64,000 nt of DNA from the NCBI RefSeq assembly GCF_051304405.1, contig NZ_JBPPGG010000002.1:434001-498000 (forward strand), written 5' to 3'. Below, piece after piece: positions 63,592-64,000 of the stretch; position 1 is the first letter of the stretch; each line of letters starts with the position of its first letter. A program made the translations under genes and the position numbers. Origin of the DNA: Pedomonas sp051304405. Its GTDB lineage: Bacteria > Pseudomonadota > Alphaproteobacteria > Sphingomonadales > Sphingomonadaceae. The notes beneath the pieces were generated by a model, which worked only from the letters and a program-made list of their open reading frames with translations, had not been told where the DNA came from and ran no database searches.

Positions 63592-64000
63592 TCATCGCGA
63601 CAGCCGTTCGTACAGCACCGCCGGCGCGCCGTGGTATTCGGCGCGCGCGTAAGGGGTGAAGCCGGTTTTCTCCGCCACCCGCGCCGAGGCGTGGTTGTCC
63701 GGGTGGATCATGCAGACGAACCGCTGCGCGCCCAGATGGCGCTCGCCCCAGGCGAGGGCCGCCCGCACCGCTTCCGTGGCATAGCCCCGCCCGTGACAGG
63801 CGGGCGTCAATACCCAGCCCACCTCCGGCGCGGTGGAGAAGCCGAGATCGGCGGGGAGGGTGCGGCGGAAGTCTGACAGCCCGACGTCTCCCAGGAAGCA
63901 CCCGGTCTCCTTTTCCTCCACCGCCCAGTAGCCGAAGCCCAGCAGGGTCCAGTGGCCCGCATAGCGCAGCAGCCGCTGCCAGCATTCCTCCGGCGTCTGC
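63592..64000 (-). CDS. GNAT family N-acetyltransferase (cut by window end)
   Basis: The frame is open from the window edge to a TGA at 63592, about 136 residues without the start. LLRYAGHWTLLGFGYWAVEE, then VGWVLTPACHGRGYATEAVRAAL and NHASARVAEKTGF match the RimJ/RimL-type GNAT fold; CHGRGYATEA is the acetyl-CoA pyrophosphate loop (Q/RxxGxG/A). It may acetylate a ribosomal protein or small molecule. The N-terminal part lies beyond the window. Confidence 0.88.
   Translation of the reverse strand, partial: QTPEECWQRLLRYAGHWTLLGFGYWAVEEKETGCFLGDVGLSDFRRTLPADLGFSTAPEVGWVLTPACHGRGYATEAVRAALAWGERHLGAQRFVCMIHPDNHASARVAEKTGFTPYARAEYHGAPAVLYERLSR

Overview
The window is a contiguous piece of a high-GC Gram-negative chromosome, most consistent with an alphaproteobacterium, probably in or near Sphingomonadales. 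The placement is inferred from gene content: a short ProRS without the editing insertion, a single LolC/E-type permease next to lolD, an NDUFS4-like complex I subunit, an HdaA-type DnaA paralogue, TrmFO, RNase J, class Ia NrdAB, and the orders lptD-surA-pdxA-rsmA, pepA-holC-ndk and perM-hdaA-ppk-ppx...rnd/aspS. No phage, insertion sequence, CRISPR array, plasmid function or defence system was recognised. Almost everything is housekeeping sequence.

Layout. 1-7.1 kb: the end of RNase J, a DUF1467 protein, a small uncertain ORF, a CynX-type MFS pump, proS, lolC/E, lolD and a secreted PAP2 phosphatase. 7.1-14.5 kb: a DUF885 lipoprotein, a possible 45-residue ORF, tRNA-Ala(CGC), trmFO divergent from gyrA, and an NDUFS4-like gene. 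14.5-24.2 kb: nitronate monooxygenase, a cold-shock protein with a long Gly/Arg/Phe tail, small membrane and lipoprotein genes, a YaiI-type protein, a thioesterase, a VOC protein, uvrB, an exported M20 amidohydrolase, arylamine N-acetyltransferase and a DUF3617 protein. 24.2-30.5 kb: a 495-nt leader, nrdA, nrdB, a secreted SGNH hydrolase with a PEP-CTERM-like tail, an exported cyclophilin and tRNA-Gln(CTG). 30.7-36.1 kb: a Ppx/GppA phosphatase, rlmE, guaB, an RsmB-like methyltransferase and a TPR protein. 36.2-44.6 kb: the outer-membrane biogenesis run lptD-surA-pdxA-rsmA on the minus strand, divergent from pepA-holC-ndk. 44.7-64 kb: a YCII protein, purM-purN, a DUF2066 protein, perM, hdaA, ppk1, ppx, a chemoreceptor, rnd, aspS, glpK, two small membrane proteins, prfC and a GNAT gene cut by the window end.

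Themes. Several units work together. LptD and SurA build the outer membrane and LolCD delivers lipoproteins to it. NrdAB, HdaA, GyrA, the Pol III chi subunit and Ndk link DNA replication to dNTP supply. PurM, PurN and GuaB make purines. Ppk1 and Ppx set the polyphosphate level.

The most unusual signal is not a gene. At least seven intergenic regions carry copies of one palindromic element, roughly 60-250 bp, built from a GC-rich hairpin, an arm with the words CCCATTCGT and GGCCGCGTTTCC, the inverted arm, and a second GC-rich hairpin. Five of the seven sit between convergent genes. This looks like a REP/BIME- or MITE-like family that doubles as bidirectional terminators. Other points of interest are the structured nrdA leader, the RGG-like tail of the cold-shock protein, the absence of an ATP-cone in both ribonucleotide reductase subunits, and the probable non-discriminating AspRS.
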